Shown here: positions 46,558-59,461 of the stretch, in pieces
Layout of the letters: every line of letters begins with the position of its first letter
How positions within the stretch are numbered: position 1 is the stretch's first letter
The notes under the pieces: generated by a model
The model's database searches: none
Told to the model about the DNA's origin: nothing
The model's input: the letters and a program-made list of their open reading frames with translations, nothing else
Position numbers and translations under genes: made by a program
Assembly (NCBI RefSeq): GCF_030272615.1
Contig: NC_081410.1
Location: 226,411,415-226,475,414, forward strand
Reading direction: 5' to 3'
DNA: 64,000 bases
DNA from: Cryptomeria japonica
Taxonomy: Eukaryota > Streptophyta > Pinopsida > Cupressales > Cupressaceae

Positions 46558-46686
46558 GATGTGTCATTGGAGCATGTACCTACTAAATAACAACTAGCAA
46601 ATATCTTTACTAAACCTCTACCTAAGGCTACATTTGAGTATCTTAGAGGTAAGTTAGGGGTTTTACCCCTACATGAAGTCAATTAA
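46558..46686 (+). pseudogene. Copia-D polyprotein C-terminus
   Basis: After the insertion the frame continues SLEHVPTK*QLANIFTKPLP and KATFEYLRGKLGVLPLHEVN, ending with TAA at 46684-46686. This is the conserved Ty1/copia tail after RNase H, equivalent to TKEQTADIFTKPFPKETFEY in copia-A. Confidence 0.92.
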
Positions 46687-47022
46687 ACAGATGTGGAAGA
46701 CATCAGTCCCAGACCCTATTGAAAATATTGAAGAAGGATTGGTGTAGAGTGGAGCTATTCCAGAAGGGGAGCAACTAGTTATAGATTGGTGAAGCATGAA
46801 ACTATATGGTTTACCTTCACTTTGGCATTGTTGTCAAAGGGGGAGAAGAACTGTATATGATTGATAGCCAGTTACCAGCTAGAGACATGAAGATACAGTT
46901 GAAGGAGAGTATATGGAAAAATGTAAACTAGGATTCCTATACCTGTGTATATGCTTTACTCTCAATCATCACAATCAATGGGTATTGATATTTGTATTGC
47001 CATCAATGCCAAAGGGGGAGAA
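46687..47022 (+). promoter_or_regulatory. Copia-D 3' untranslated region and polypurine tract (47011-47022)
   Basis: Non-coding, with an internal AAAGGGGGAGAAG near 46837 and the true PPT AAAGGGGGAGAA directly before the 3' LTR. Confidence 0.85.
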
Positions 47023-48292
47023 TGTTGGCATTAAATGAAGATTGCATTGATGAAGTATAGTGTTGTCATTGATGTCAATAGTAACCGGTAATGGAGATGT
47101 ATTGCAACAGGTAATGATGCAGTAAGGCAACTGGTAGTAAAGAAGTGAAGGCAACTGATACTGTTATTGAAGCAGAGATCGACTGGTAACCCTAACAAAT
47201 GGAGATTGGAGAATCGGTTGTGATGATCTATGACCAAATGATGATCGAAGATGATGATGCCACATATGAATGTTGCACGCGATGAGTTTTGAAGTGGATT
47301 TGGTGCGTAGAGATAACTATTTATCTTGGGAATGATCAACTGCATAGCATGAAGTAAAAAACGTGCGATGAGCTACAGGATCTAATGTGCGATGATCCAG
47401 GAGAGATTGAAGTTGTCTAGAACAATGTGTAGTTGATTGCTATGTAATTTAATGATCAAGATTGAACCAATATGTTTGTAATCTCTTTGAGATTTATAGG
47501 TTTTGTGTTGTGTTATCGACCTATTGTATTTTCTTATAAGGTCGATGATTTTTTTCAATGTTGTGTTGGCAAATTTGGTTAAGTGTGGAAGTGATTGTTG
47601 TCAAACCAGAAGGTGTGTCTGCAAAATGTTGTGAAGGCAAATAGGAGCAGAAAAGGATCTGATTAAGAAAGGAAGTTCTATTACCATATCAATAAAGAAC
47701 ATGCTATTCTCTAACCATTACAATAGTTAAATCCCTTAACCAAGTAAGCTTTAACAGGATTGTTGTTGAAATCCTCTAACCAGGTGATCCATTAGCTTGA
47801 ATTTTAAATCCTCCGCCGAGGTTACCTCTAACAGGGTATTACCTTTAACAGGGTATTGTAGTTAATCTCTTAACCGGGTGGTCCTTAACCAGATCCATTC
47901 TTAACAGGGCACTATTGTATAAGCTTTTAACAAGGCTTGACTCTTAACAGGCCGAACTTCAAAAGAGTTCATAATACTTGTGGGTATTCATCCCCACTAT
48001 GGTTTTTTCCATTTGGATTTTCATGTGAAAAATCATTAGGTCAAGTGGTGAATGATTTTGTGGATGTGTTTTGATATGGTTGATATGAAAGACTGGTAAA
48101 TCCACTTAGATATGTTTAGATGACCGGAAATGATCTGAAATGAGCTATTACTGATTTTAGTGAAGTGGTTTAGTGTTTTGGTTAAATGGTATTTGAGTTT
48201 CAGATCTGTTACATTGTATCATTGATAATTTGGTCAACCGATAAAGTTTGACAGTGCAGGTGCAGTTTTTGATACAGTGACTAAACTGGTTA
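47023..48292 (+). repeat. Copia-D 3' LTR, left part
   Basis: It starts TGTTGGCATTAAATG and matches 37755 onward up to GACTAAACTGGTTA. There it is cut by gypsy-E; the flanking GGTTA (48288-48292) is the expected TSD, with the other copy outside the window. The TTAACCGGGT-type array lies at 47725-47955. Confidence 0.92.
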
Positions 48293-51200
48293 TGTGAGGC
48301 CCTACCTCGACCCATCCTAGTATTTCAGTGATTTTCATGTTGGAACTATTATGGATGCTTTATTTTATTGCATTATGGATGTAGGACTTTATATGATCCT
48401 AGGAATTGGATAACATTGATATATTGATGCTTCATTTCTATGCATTATAGATATAGAATTTTATATGACTCTAGAATAGGGTATTATTGAGGTGTTGTAT
48501 GTCATTATTTGATTTGTAGGACTTTATTATGATGCTAGAAATATGGTTGCATATCTTATGAATGGATTAAATTATGAGGATTATGATGAATTGCTTATGT
48601 GAATTGCCTTGATATGTGGTAAACTGTATTGTATAATGTCAATTCTATGCAGAGTGATTGAATTGTATTCTTAATTATGTGTTTAATATTATATGAAGCT
48701 ATTGGAAAATACTAATATTTAAATTGAGATGCGCAGGAAATTATCCATGTGACCATGGAAATATTATGCAGAATCAAGCCTAGGCCTATGTACGTTCATA
48801 AAACCAGGGGTTGTCTATTTGGAGAGACAACACCCTGTATGTATCGAATTTTATTCATAAATGTAATTGGTTGCATGTGTGTAAATTGTATACATTAAAT
48901 TTGTTTAAATCATTCAAGGGACAATTGCCATGTGTATAATTGTGATGTGGAATTATTTTTGTAGTGTCACTTGACACATATGTTGTATGTTGTGTTGGCA
49001 ATTGTCATGTCACCTTTTTGAAGAGATTTATTTTTGTTTGAATATTATATTTCCTAATTATCCTTGAAGGTACCAAGAAATCTAGGATAGTGAGCCATAA
49101 GGAGGGTCAACTCAGATTTGACCTGTAGGTTAACTTTAGGTGGACTTTCTAAGGGTTAAATCAACTCCTAGAGTCAGTTTTGGAGCATTTTATTAGGCCT
49201 CATGAGGTACCTATGGGTGAAGGCCAAATTTGGCCATGTGTCCTTCCCCTAGGGTTTGTTTAACCACCAAAAAAAGCGGTTTTTCCAAGATGAACGAATT
49301 TCATCTATAGGAGTGCCATCCTTGGTTAGATAAACTTCTTGGTATGTGTCATTCCTCTTCCCCGTTTCATTCCTCTTCTTGAGGTGCCTTCGTTAGGGAG
49401 TGTGTAAGACCTAGGGAAGACCAACCAATGGGAGTCCCTCACTCTATCCAAGAGGTTGGAAGGAGTGAGAGAAGTCTTCTTAGGCTAGAGATTGAGGCTT
49501 AGTGAGCTAATCACCCACTCTCCATCTTTGGAGATCTTGCAAATTTGAAAAAAAAAAAAGTTTTGGGATAGGAATTTTGGCTAAGTGTTGCAGAAACGAT
49601 TTGTGGATTGGGTTGCTCTTCTCCAAGCTATACCTAGAATACCCTTGGCAGATTCAAGGTAGGTGCATTATTTTACTCGTATGTTAAAATATGTTTGTAG
49701 AGATGCTTGAATGTAAATATTATAATTTTTGTTTGCATTGTATTTATGAAAGTTTTTATGTGGTTCTTTCCTTTTCTTTTGTTATGCATTTTATTGTGCT
49801 TGGGGAGTATCCAAGGCCATCTTACCCTTGGGAGGGAAAAATGGTCTTGGGGGTGGAAGGAGTTTGATAGCCTTATAGTGAGAGGCTCTCATCATGAGAG
49901 TGATCTCAAGGGTTTGTCCATGTGACCCTTGCTGCATAGTTTTGTTTATGCATTCGGGGGTCATAAGGGAAGAAAATATGGCATGTATGCCTTTGGGGGT
50001 CATAAGGATATGGGGTTTAAGATGATTTTTGTTGTGTTCTTAGATGCCATGAGTTGGCTGTGAGTTACTATCTAGCAGATCTCCTCAAAGGTACTTGGTC
50101 CACTTCCACCCTTGTAAAACATCACATTATGCGATGAAGTTTCAACTTTGGGATGGGAATGTGTTTGTTGTATTTTTCCCCTTGCTTGTTTGTGTTTGCT
50201 TGAGTGTAACCCATCTAGGATTCGGTTCTCCAAGCTTGGGGGTGGCTTCTAGTAAGCCTAGGCTGGGAGGTGAGCACCCCATGGTCACAACCTTATGTTT
50301 TGTATGCAGGTTGCTTGGAAAGAAGAGAGAAAGCTAGGGTGTTGCTGATTTGTTTTAGTTGCAGAAAGAAATATGAATATAACTGTTGTATTTATTTTGA
50401 AAAAAAGAAATGTGTTTATTTAGTTAAGTTCTCATTTATTAGAAACGAGAGACTAATTGGATATTTTACCCATTTGTAAAAGTTGACAACTTGTGTTCAA
50501 ACATTCTTATAAGAAAAACATTTTTATTTAAATTCTGTAATGTATTATGCTACTGTTGTTTTTATTTAATTTTGTCTTAAACTGAAATTTGATATTTATT
50601 TATCTCTACAAATTATATAAAGAAAAAAAAAAGGGAAATGCAGAAAATGTTATGTTAATGTTATAAGTATTTTCTGTACTATTTATATGCTATTGCAAAT
50701 GTATTTACTACTATCATTTTCAAAAGAAAAAGAAAGGAGAAAACAAAAAGCTAAAGTAGATAAATTTAATCTCTTTCTATAAATGACTTTATGACATAGA
50801 AAGTAAATTAGAAATGCATTTATCCCAGTATGCAATAGATATATGAATTCCTTACATCTATAAACAAAATAATAATAATAAAACCTAGTTAAAAGTTTTT
50901 AACTTGTTGCTATCATTACTATCATAAAAATTAGTGTTGTTTTAAAAAGAAAAATATATGCAGATTTAGTCTTAGACAATGAGGGTATAAGTTAATCTAT
51001 TCATGTTAAATAAATCATTTCAAAAAAAATAAAATGAAGAAATATAAAACTATATTTATCTACAGGCTGCATGTACTTTTTTAACGTTCCTGCATGTTAA
51101 TGTCTAAATTTCTTTTTAGGAGAAGAGACAAAAAAAAGGATTCTAACCCTAAGAGATTGATATGAATAAATAACTTTATATATACATGCATATTTATAAA

Positions 51201-51304
51201 TATACATATATATAAATATATATATATTATATTTAAAAATGCACATAAATATAAACATAAATATATGTTTAAATCTGTTTATACATATATATATATATGT
51301 ATAT

Positions 51305-51338
<34 letters not shown>

Positions 51339-51394
51339 TTACATTTTAAATATTGTAAAAAAGAAAATAAACAAAAAAAAATAGAGCACTTTCC

Positions 51395-51610
51395 TTAGGG
51401 CTGAACCACTATGTGTTAACACAGTGGATGACACACGGGCCGGACCACTATGTTTACACATAGTGGGCGGCACGGGAGGTTCGACTACTGTTTGTAAACA
51501 TAGTGGACAGCCTCAGGCCGCCACTGTGTTTACACACAGTGGACGGCACTGGCCGCCACTGTGGGTGCCCACAGTGGGCAGTACTGGTCGCCGTTGTGGG
51601 TAGTCACGGT
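51395..51610. repeat. GC-rich cluster of palindromic repeats in the gypsy-E LTR
   Basis: Five to six units of about 35-45 bp each contain an inverted repeat of the type CACTGTGTTTACACACAGTG, separated by GGCGGCAC- or GGCCG-type sequence. It stands out as a GC-rich island in AT-rich DNA. The 3' LTR copy lies beyond the window end. Confidence 0.82.
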
Positions 51611-52090
51611 GGCATCTAAAGGAGCCTTGCACTATGACTCAAACCTCCACTCGGCCTCCACCCCTTCATTCAGCCGCCGCCTTGCCCCATTTCGATCGCC
51701 GCCTGCCCCATTTCGATCGCCGCCTCATGGCCTTCGAACCTGCATAACACACACACTCAAAATAAATTAAAAATAAAAAAATAAAAAAAGAAAGAAAAGA
51801 AAGAGGAGAATACTTGATGCAAAAAATGCAACCCTAACCCAATTTTGGGTTAGGGTTAGCATTTAAATAACAAAGTATAATAAAAATGCAACCCTAGCCC
51901 ATATTCGAGTTAGGGTTTGAATGTAAAATATGGGAGAGAATTTGAATTAAAGTTTTTAAATTATAACTTATAATTTAGGGTTATTTATAAGTTGCATTAT
52001 AATATTTAATGGGCATAGTTGGTTCTTTTTATCAAAAGAAATATACATGTATAAATAGGTTTAAGTATAGATTTGTTCATCCAAATTGTT

Positions 52091-52094
<4 letters not shown>

Positions 52095-52137
<43 letters not shown>
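52095..52137. repeat. (TG)n microsatellite
   Basis: About 20 TG dinucleotides within the gypsy-E 5' LTR. Confidence 0.93.
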
Positions 52138-52140
<3 letters not shown>

Positions 52141-52869
52141 AGGTTAAGTGAAAACCTATTTAATTTTATTTTATTAATTTTTATATAGTTCTCATATCGC
52201 ATTATTGATGTAATTTTATCAAGTATTTTTAATAAGGATATTTCATAGATAATTTTTGTATTTAATTAAATAGGGACGTCAAGTTAAATTTAATTTGGGG
52301 GAAATTTGTAAATGAGAATTATTAATTATTTTAAACAAAAATTTTAACCTATGAGGCCAATGTTGGCCAGATTATTTAATCGTCAAAATTTGAAGGTTTA
52401 GGGGAAACTAATCTTGGCTATAGTATAAATTAGGTTTATTTGGCAAATAACATTATTAATTTTGAAACCTTATTGGCTAAATATAAATCAAGAATTTTGC
52501 TTGCACCCGATTAATTAAATTTTGGATCTAAGATATCTGCATCATTATTCTATTAGCCCAGAATAATTTAAATGCAATTTGGATATTTAATTTTTCCCTC
52601 GACTTTAATTAGTGGTAATTTAATTAAGTTAATTAAGCTAACTCATTAAATTGCGAGGACCCTCTTAGGGAATAATTAGCCCACTTTTTTAATGTCGCCC
52701 TTTTGAGTGAGCTAGCTAGTCCAATGTTAGTAAACAATTCCACTTACATCTTAGTTAAGACAAAACTTAATTGTTTTCTTTATAGTGTAGACTATTTTGA
52801 GAGTTTATGTGGTTTAAAAAAAATAAAAATTGTTGTTCTGTTTTTGCCCAAAAGTTTGGGCACGACAAT

Positions 52870-52886
52870 TTAGTATCAGAGCAAGG
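52870..52886 (+). promoter_or_regulatory. Gypsy-E primer-binding site
   Basis: TTAGTATCAGAGCAAGG lies two bases after the LTR. It is tRNA-iMet type with TTA in place of TGG, a variant also seen in gypsy-1. Confidence 0.8.
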
Positions 52887-52999
52887 TTTCCAACACTAGG
52901 AACCTTTCTCCTTTACGTTTTGCTTTAATTACTTAATTAATTAAATTTTTCTCTTAAAATTATTTATTTTATTTTATTTTATTTTATTTTCTCATAAGG

Positions 53000-55900
53000 A
53001 TGCCTCCGACTACACAACAAGCTCGCAAGCACGGAAGGGGTCCTAGGTGTACACGTATGGCATGCGAGGATGTTGATAGGGAGGAACCAGTTCCAGAAGG
53101 GAACCTAGAGGCCCCTCCCGAACCACCGGTTGACCCAAACTGAGACATCTTATTAGCACTTCAGAACCTGATTGGGATAGTGCAGGATAGTCTTCCAGCA
53201 GTTGACCATCATGCAGAAAACTAGAACTCAGGGAACCATAGATCAGCAGATAGGGAATGGAGTAGGAGTCCACCTCCTAATCCCATAGAGGGCCAGGCTA
53301 AGCATGAGCCCGAGTTCGTTCATCTACCTGAACCACCTCCAATAGTAGCACCTGTGTACTTTGAGAGAGCACGTTGGGAACCAGGAGATCTAATCAGAGA
53401 GGTTTTGTGCCTCCAACCACCATCTTTTGGGGGATCTACCAATGGGGTAGAAGCTGAGGCTTAGATTTTTAGCCTATATCGGTGCTTCGTATTGCGTTCT
53501 TATGAAAGCAATCTGAAGGCATGAGTTGTAGTCCACCTTTTGAGAGGAATGACCTCCACATGGTGGAGACAGGAGGAATACAAGTGTGGCCTAGCTACAG
53601 ACACCCTCACATGGAAAATATTCATAGAGAGGTTCAGGGAGTGATACCTATCAGAGCACTTCAGGCAGCATAGGATAGATGAGTTCCATGACCTCCAGCA
53701 GAAGGGTCTCTCAATGACCCAGTATGAGAGCAAGTTCATTGAGCTCCTACCTTATGTGGATTACCTAAAGGATGAGAAGCTTCTCATCAACCATTTTGTC
53801 AAGGGACTGAACACTGAGATAGCAGGACTGGTGGGGATGGTTGCTCCAGGAAGCCTTCGGGTTGCTGTGGAGAAGGCCTTGATATCCGAGGAGATTCAGG
53901 TTAGGCCACAAGAGATGAGGGATCAATTTCAAAACCGAAACCCAGCACCCCAGTCTTTCAGGTTTCAGAAACCCCACTAAAAAGGCAACCACAGAAATGC
54001 ATCGGGGTCCTATAAACCCCCTCCTCCACAACAGTCACAACAGAGTCAGAGGCAGAGGCCCCCTCAGGGATAACAGGGCTCCAAGCCCAAGTAGTGGTAG
54101 TCACAGGGTCCTAGACGTGACCAAAGAGCATAGAGTACATACACACCTCCGGCATGGACTCAGTAGTCCTCCAGGGGTGGGTATGGTGGTTTCAGTAGAA
54201 CAGGTGTGCAACCTTTCTCTAGGCCTCAGGGTGCACAGTTTCAGGCACGTGGTGCTTTTTTTACATGTGGAGCTATGGGGCACATGGTGAGAGAGTGTCC
54301 ACAGGGTCAGATGATAGGTAGTCAGAGGATGGCAGTATCAGAGCCTACAGTTGGAGATATGGGCAAGTCCCATAGAGTCTTCGTAGTGGTTGACAACCGC
54401 CAAGTAGAGCACCAAGCCACAGTCATTGAGATTCCAGGTATGATCAGAGGTATCGGTATTTCTATATTGTTTGACTCAAGAGCAACTGACTCCTTTATAT
54501 CTCCATTGGCTGTGGAGCATTGCGGGCTAGTGGCAGTTAGGCAAGGTGTCAGCTGGGAAGTGGAGTTAGCTTTAGGGGCTAGAGTGTTAGTGGATTCAGA
54601 GGTTAGGGGATGTCTACTCCAGATTGGTAATAGCACCACCTTAGTAGACCTTAGAATTACATCAATCAGATCTTATGGCATCGTACTTGGCATGGATTGG
54701 CTTTACGCCCATAGAGCCAAGATGGATTGTCGCCTAAAATAGATCGATTGTGAGGATGATCATGGTGCTCCCATAGTAATCACTGGGATTTAGAGGCCCG
54801 TGTCTCTTCGTATGATTTCTGCTATGCAGCTTAAGTAGGGAATGCGAAAGAGATGTCAGTTGTTTGCTATCACCATCAGTGATAGAGAGGAATAAAATGA
54901 GAGGGAGCCTTCCCTAGATGATCATCCCATCCTTGAGGAGTTTGCAGATGTGTTTCCAGCCAAGCTACCTGGTATGCCACCTAGCAGAGAGATTGACTTC
55001 CACATAGATCTAGTACCTAGAGCCAAGCCAGTTTCGAGAGAACCTTATAGGATGACCACACATGAGCTTAATGAGCTCAAGATGGAGCTAGAAGAATTCT
55101 TAGAGAAGGGTCACATTCATCCTAGTGTCTCCCCTTGGGGTGCACCAGTCATCTTCATGAAGAAGAAGGATGGGTCCCTTCGGTTATGCATGGATTACAG
55201 GAAGCTAAACAAAGTAACCATCAAGAATCACTATCCCTTGCCCAAAATCAATGATTTGTTTGATCAGCTTCAGGGTGCTAAAGTGTTTTCCAAAATAGAT
55301 CTAAAGTCATGGTATCATCAGTTGAGGATTGTGGAAAGTGATATCTACAAGACCGCATTTCGCACCAGATATGGCCACTAAGAGTTCATTGTGGTCCCAT
55401 TCAGTCTGATGAATGCTCCAGCTGTATTCATGAGTCTCATGATTGGGGTATTCTACACTTTCCTTGACCGATTTGTGATTGTGTTCCTCGATGACATATT
55501 GATATATTCTTGGAATGAGAAGGAGCATGAGGAGCATTTGAGGTAGGTTTTGCAATGTTTAGGGACAATCAGTTGTACGACAGTTTGTCAAAGTGTTCTT
55601 TATTTACATTAGAGGTCAAGTACCTTGGGCATGTTATATCTGGTGATGGGATCTCAGTAGACCCATCAAAGATTAGGTCTATTATGGATTGGCCAGTGCC
55701 AACCAGTGTGATAGAGGTCAGGATCTTCATGGGTCTACTAGGATACTATAAACACTTTGTTGAGGGATTTTCCAGAGTTACACACCCCATCACATCCCAC
55801 TAGTGAAAGGGAAAGAAATTCGAGTGGACATAGAGGTGTGAGATGGATTTTTAGGATTTGAAAAGGGCACTCACTAGTGCACCTATTCTTATTGTGCTAG

Positions 55901-56974
55901 ACCCCATGACCGATTTCATGGTATGCACAGATGCTTCCTTGGATGGATTAGGAGCAGTCCTTATGCAGGAGGGTAGAGTTATAGCATATGAGTCTAGGAA
56001 ACTTAGGACCACGAGCTTAACTACCCTACACATGACCTAGAGCTTGCAGCAGTAGTACATGCACTTGTGAGGTGGAGACACTTCCTTTTGGGTCATCACT
56101 TTGAGCTTCATTTAGACCGTCAGAGTTTGCAGTACATCTTCACCCAGCCTAATCTTAATGCTCGTCAGAGGAGATGGATGGAGTTCCTATGCGAGTATGA
56201 TTTTGATGTCCACTAAATCAAGGGGAAAGAGAACATAGTCGCAGATACCTTGAGTAGGAGACGACATGAGGTATACTCCATATCTATGAGCATAGATTTG
56301 AAAGACTGTATATTGCAGCGGTTTCCAGAGGATGGATGGTATATAGAGGTTTGTCAGAGGATTCAATCTCAGGAGACCCTAGAGGGGATGTATGTGGATT
56401 ACTCATTAGAGTCCGATGGACTATTATGCCATAGAGGGCACATCTATGTACCTTCTCCTAGGGGATTGCGAGAATTCATTGTCATGGAGGCTCATAGAGC
56501 TCCTTATGCTGCGCATCCTGAGGTTAAAAAGATGCATGCACACTTGAGGTAGTTATATCATTGGCCAAGTATGCAACAACTTATCACTGAGTTAGTAGCT
56601 CGATGCCTTGAGTGTTAGAGAGTAAAGGGGGACCACCGCCATCTAGGTGGGTTGCTCGAGTCTCATGCTATACCAAAGTGGAAGTGGGATACTATATCCA
56701 TGGATTTCATCATTGGTCTTCCCATGTCATCTCGTCACCATGATGCTATCTTGGTGATAGTTGAAAAGTTGACCAAAGTGTCTCACTTCTCACCAGTTTG
56801 GACTACCTTCACAACACCAGCAGTGGCACAGGTGTTCTTGCGAGACATTGTCAGGCTTCATGGTGTTCCATGCAAGATTATTTCTGATAGAGATTCCCTC
56901 TTCACTTATTCCTTCTGGAAGGCATTACAAGCAGCAATGGGCACCAAGCTCAATTTTAGCACAACCTATCATCC
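53000..56974 (+). pseudogene. Gypsy-E gag-pol polyprotein, first part
   Basis: Gag starts MPPTTQQARKHGRGPRCTRM and contains the gag core (TWWRQEEYKCG, KGLSMTQYESKFIELLPYV). The zinc knuckle FTCGAMGHMVREC (about 54255) has lost its first Cys. Protease ILFDSRATDSFIS (about 54470) has DSR for [45 protein letters not shown] and [10 protein letters not shown] (about 55490). RNase [21 protein letters not shown] (about 55920). Integrase zinc finger: LYHWPSMQQL...CLEC; core: WDTISMDFIIGLPMSSRHHD (about 56685) and VPCKIISDRDSLFT. The frame is cut at TTYHP by insertion F. Frameshifts near 55550 and 56030 and multiple stops (e.g. 53141, 55379, 55801). Confidence 0.93.
56970..56974. repeat. Target-site duplication CATCC, left copy
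   Basis: CATCC at 56970-56974 recurs at 60379-60383. Joining the flanks with one copy restores TTYHPETDG of the integrase. Confidence 0.9.
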
Positions 56975-57599
56975 TGTTAGCCCTAATTTCAAACTTGTCA
57001 AAATTTAAAATTTTTTGTGTCAATGTTCCTTCCTAGTGAGATTTTTCATACTGTGGCCAAGTTTTCAAAGATGCCAAGGTATTCAATCATGAGGCATTTT
57101 CGATGAGTTGTTACATTTTAATAAATCATCGAAGATGAAGCTTTTATCAAATGGCATATCAAAATGATATTTATTGCTCATTTCACAAAGTTTCCGAAGT
57201 ATTTAAGACCGATTCTCTCACTTAGCTCTTCACTTGTCAATGAATTGTTTCAATTTTGAAAGACCCCAATGCACTCATTTATCGATGACTTGCTCAAATA
57301 TCCAAAACCACCGATATGTCCCATCTAATAGCATTAGTGACAAGTTGTGGAGTGTACAAGGAAAGTCACCAAAAAGATTTGGAGAAAGCTTATCAAAAGA
57401 AAAATTTGGCACTCTCAAAAGTCATCGATGAAGTGAAGACATGAAGGATAAGTGAAATTATCGAAAGATTGGCCAACTTTCACAAATTTCCGACAAAGGG
57501 AGTTTTTCGTTTGTTTTCATAGGGTGAAGAGAAGGTAGTTATAATAACTACTTGCAAATAACTACTTCATCGAAGAATAAGGTGCAAGATTCATAGAAA

Positions 57600-59230
57600 C
57601 ATTTTTAGAAACTTCAAGCAAATGCAGTTCGTAGACTTAGAACCGAATTCCACGACCCTGACCACCATCCTCTCTGCCTGCGCAAAATGGAAGCTTTCGA
57701 ACAGGTTACGTTCACCCATCAAAATGCCTCAAATCGATGTGATCTCATGAAATGCGATGACTGCAAGACATGTACAAAATAGCCTTGTGGAAAACTCTTT
57801 AGAGATTTTTAAGAAAATGCAGTTGGCAGATGTAGAGCTCAACTCAGCAACCTTTTCCAGCATCCTCCCTGCGTGCGCCAAAATGGGAGCCTTGGACGAG
57901 GGTATGAAAATCCATCGAAAAGTGTTTGAAGATGGATTTTCTTCAGATGTTATAGTTGTGACAGCCTTGATAGACATGTATGCAAAATGTGGAAATCTAC
58001 AGAAGGCACATGAATTGTTTGACGGTATACCTCAACAAGATGTGGTTTCATGGACTGCAATTGTCGCTGGATATGCACAGAATGGGTTTGTTGATAAAGC
58101 TTTGGAGATATTCAAGCATATGCAATTTTCAGGTGTAAAGCCCAAATTCAACAACTTCTGCCAGCCTTCCTCTACGCCAGTGCTAAGGTTTGGAGTAGGC
58201 TGTGAACGTCCATCATCGAATGACTTAGTTGCTATTACCTTGGCCGATATGAATGCAAAGTGTGGAAGAACATAGAAAAAAATGAATGAGCTGTTTGAGT
58301 TGCAGACTGCGCAAAATGGAGATGTTGAAAAAGATTTCAAAACTTTCAAACAAATGCAATTTGCAGAAGTAATGTCGCATTTCCCAACCATTTCGTAGGG
58401 CTCTTCACATCTTCATAGAAATGTATGGTCATGCACTAAAGCATCTTCAAAGGAAAAACATCAAAGAAATGTGGTCTCATGACAACCAAAGATTGCAGGA
58501 TATGCACAAATCGATCTGTTAAAAGAAAGTCTTTAGAAATTTTCAAGTCGATGCAATTGGCAGGTGTAAAGACAAATTCTGTAACCTCTACTAGCATCCT
58601 TTTGCCTTTGTTAAAACTCGAGTTTTGTAATAGCACAAGGAAAGAATGTAAGTATAGACAAGGTGAAGAAAAGGTTTCAAGGTGGCATATTGGTTTTGTC
58701 AACAAGTTGGTAACTCTTCCTAGCTTGCCAAAGTAAAGATTCTCACACATACCATAACGTCGATGAAGAGGGAGAACAAAGAGTTAAACATTGTCGATAC
58801 TCCTTAAATTGCCTATGAAAGATGTTGGTTTTAACTATGTCCTAGCAATCAACATTGTCACCCAAGAATAAAAAGTAAAGGAGAGGCATTGGTCGACATG
58901 TGTGTAGCATGACAAACATAGACATGGCATCATGAATTATTCAAAAGGATGCTTGAGAGAAACATTATTTCATGCTCATGGTATGGACACCCACTGAAGT
59001 ACATCGGACAAGCCGTGAAAGAATTTGCATAGAAAAAGATCCATTTGACAAATGCCTCCAAAACATGTCATCTCATGGAGGAAAATGAAATAATAACAGG
59101 TTGCACACAAAAGACATATTAGAATGAATTTAAAAGCTTATGAGAAGATATGTCAAAAAATCCCAAAGTCAATTTCCGGAATCTTGCTGATGTGGAGATA
59201 AAGAGAAGTGCAGGAAGTATTGACAGAATG
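57600..59230 (+). pseudogene. Degenerate pentatricopeptide-repeat (PPR) gene fragment inside insertion F
   Basis: The best stretch (57757-58160) reads VENSLEIFKKMQLADVELNS, then FSSILPACAKMGALDEGMKI, then SDVIVVTALIDMYAKCGNLQ, KAHELFDGIPQQDVVSWTAI and VAGYAQNGFVDKALEIFKHM: consecutive P, L and S motifs of a plant PLS-class PPR protein. Weaker PPR traces precede it (QMQFVDLEPNSTTLTTILSA-like, 57620) and follow it (FKSMQLAGVKTNSVTSTSIL, 58540; ELFKRML-like, 58930). PPR proteins normally bind organellar RNA. Frameshifts and stops rule out a functional gene, and no C-terminal E/DYW domain is seen. Confidence 0.88.
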
Positions 59231-59461
59231 TGACAAAGAATGTATAGATGTATATAAATTTATCATTTAGCGAATACATTCAACTCTTCTCGCTTTAATG
59301 TCATGTTAAGATGGTTATGGGGAAATGTGAACAAAATATGCAATATTTTGAAATAAGTTAGTTACATTGATGCAAGACTCCTTGGTTTTTGGAAGGTGTA
59401 TTCATGGAAGCAAAAGATGCTTAATGGGATAGTTGAAGCACATATGTACTTGAAGAAGATG

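Larger units (their letters stand above)
48293..52867 (+). repeat. Gypsy-E 5' LTR, about 4.6 kb
   Basis: It starts TGTGAGGCCCTACC and ends GGGCACGACA just before the PBS. The first 2.8 kb match 61184-64000. Small frames conserved between the copies (for example 49707-49925 and 62599-62817) need no protein explanation because LTRs are duplicates. The 3' half has a GC-rich palindrome cluster (51395-51610), a CCCTAACCCAATTTTGGGTT motif near 51830 and a (TG)n run. Confidence 0.93.

Noticed and set aside
49707-49925. 72-codon hydrophobic frame conserved at 62599-62817
   Set aside because: The two copies are the paired LTRs of one element, so conservation reflects LTR duplication and not selection on a protein.
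51830-51920. Telomere-like CCCTAACCC / GGGTTAGGG motifs
   Set aside because: Only a few imperfect units forming a small palindrome; too short for an interstitial telomere array.
57001-57600. Possible 5' LTR of insertion F
   Set aside because: No similarity by eye to 59462-60378 and no PBS after it, so it is not annotated as an LTR.
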